NCBI GenBank assembly: GCA_051155735.1
Contig: DAXETX010000252.1
Span: 1 to 6,188 of the forward strand
DNA: 6,188 nucleotides
Direction: 5' to 3'
DNA from: JASJCP01 sp051155735
Lineage (GTDB): Bacteria > Cyanobacteriota > Cyanobacteriia > Cyanobacteriales > Xenococcaceae
Positions 5,418 to 6,188 of the stretch are shown here, in pieces. The notes beneath the pieces were generated by a model. That model did no database searches, was not told the origin of the DNA, and saw only the letters and a list, made by a program, of their open reading frames with translations. Made by a program: the position numbers and the translations under genes. Each line of letters begins with the position of its first letter. Within the stretch, counting starts at the first letter, position 1.

Positions 5418-6188
5418 ATGACTAGTCCTCAAGCACTAATCATCGATGATAATTCTAGCGATCGCGCTCTGGCTCTAAGAGAGATTAAAAAGCTATTTCC
5501 TCAGCTTCAGTATCGAGAAATTATCGATGAAACTAATTTTGCTCAGGCATTACAAGAGGACAAGTTTAATCTGGTAATTACCGATTATCGTTTACGCTGG
5601 ACAACGGGATTAGATATTCTCAAACGCATCAAACACCAAAATCCTGACTGTCCCGTAATCATGTTTACTGGAACTGGTAGTGAAGAAGTTGCTGTCGCAG
5701 CGATGAAAGCAGGGCTAGATGACTATGTAATTAAATCACCCAAGCATTATGTACGTTTAGCAGCAGCAGTAAGATCCGCTTGGCAGAGAGCGCAAAATCA
5801 ACAAGCTTTAGTGGCAATTAAACAAAGTTATGATCGTTTTTTTGAGCGAATCCCTTTAGGGCTTTATCGTCTCAAGGCTTCAGGCGAAATTGTCGAAGCC
5901 AATTCGACGTTAGTAAAAATGCTCGGTTATCAGCAACCAGAAGAGGTATTAGGCAAAAATCTTCTAGACTATCAAATCGCAGCCGAGTCTTATTGTCAAT
6001 GGCAACAACAGCTAGAACAACCTAATTCTGCAAAACAGTTTGAAGGACAAATTCGTCCCATACAGGGAGAATTGATTTGGGTACGTTACAGTGCGATCGC
6101 AGTCACCGACCCCGCAAACAATCTGGTTTACTACGAAGGTGCAATAGCAGACATTACCGCCAACAAACAAGCAGAACTAGAACGCGTC
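5418..6188 (+). CDS. Receiver-PAS signalling protein, N-terminal part (probable hybrid histidine kinase)
   Basis: The frame starts at ATG 5418 and is open for 257 codons to the right edge. Residues 5-125 form a receiver domain: acidic pair Asp10-Asp11 (LIIDD), phospho-acceptor Asp56 (ITDYRL), switch Thr84 (MFTGTG) and Lys106 (VIKS). The DYRL and FTGTGSEE motifs are typical of receivers at the N-terminus of cyanobacterial and proteobacterial PAS-containing kinases or diguanylate cyclases. A helical linker leads into a PAS domain (about 138-248, with GLYRLKASGEIVEAN and GYQQPEEVLGK), which ends in the usual ADIT motif and starts a coiled coil. Such proteins normally continue with more PAS/GAF domains and a histidine kinase; the output is outside the window. 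No Shine-Dalgarno site precedes the ATG. It follows the Rcp1-like gene on the same strand, so it could receive phosphate from the upstream kinase and pass the signal on. Confidence 0.9.
   Translation, partial: MTSPQALIIDDNSSDRALALREIKKLFPQLQYREIIDETNFAQALQEDKFNLVITDYRLRWTTGLDILKRIKHQNPDCPVIMFTGTGSEEVAVAAMKAGLDDYVIKSPKHYVRLAAAVRSAWQRAQNQQALVAIKQSYDRFFERIPLGLYRLKASGEIVEANSTLVKMLGYQQPEEVLGKNLLDYQIAAESYCQWQQQLEQPNSAKQFEGQIRPIQGELIWVRYSAIAVTDPANNLVYYEGAIADITANKQAELERV

Larger units (their letters stand above)
174..6100. repeat. Nine dispersed HIP1 octamers (GCGATCGC)
   Basis: Perfect copies start at 174, 711, 886, 1766, 2640, 3146, 4805, 5458 and 6093. Random sequence would give about one per 65 kb. 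HIP1 over-representation is a known signature of many cyanobacterial genomes and is the best taxonomic clue here. All nine copies lie inside coding sequence. Confidence 0.95.

Overview
The window looks like cyanobacterial chromosome. Nine copies of the HIP1 octamer GCGATCGC occur in 6.2 kb, the codons are AT-leaning, Shine-Dalgarno sites are weak or absent, and the protein families are typical of cyanobacteria (a PixJ-like tandem-GAF membrane receptor, a PAS/GAF histidine kinase and an Rcp1-type response regulator). The exact genus cannot be read from the sequence.

Layout. Positions 1-1343 (minus strand) hold the first 447 codons of a membrane receptor that runs off the left edge: a low-complexity N-terminus, two transmembrane helices, then tandem near-identical GAF domains. 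The first GAF carries both cysteine motifs of dual-cysteine (DXCF) cyanobacteriochromes. A 347-base divergent spacer (1344-1690) holds a candidate minus-strand promoter and a 21-codon mini-ORF. Positions 1691-3922 (plus) encode a complete membrane-anchored PAS-PAS-GAF histidine kinase. A 753-base gene-free gap (3923-4675) follows, with a G/C-rich palindromic repeat element and AT-rich inverted repeats. Positions 4676-5128 encode a single-domain receiver of the Rcp1 family. A 289-base spacer contains a short palindrome with the same core as the G/C-rich element. Positions 5418-6188 encode the start of a receiver-PAS protein that runs off the right edge.

How the parts may work together. All four genes belong to signal transduction. 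The kinase (His532) could phosphorylate the stand-alone receiver (Asp69) and/or the receiver of the last protein (Asp56), forming a two-component or branched relay. The divergent receptor may be a light or redox sensor, possibly a chemoreceptor for taxis, but its output domain is outside the window. Partnership is inferred from proximity and family precedent only. I see no mobile-element gene, RNA gene, CRISPR array or clearly new system; the most interesting points are the dual-cysteine GAF and the repeat elements on both sides of the receiver gene.
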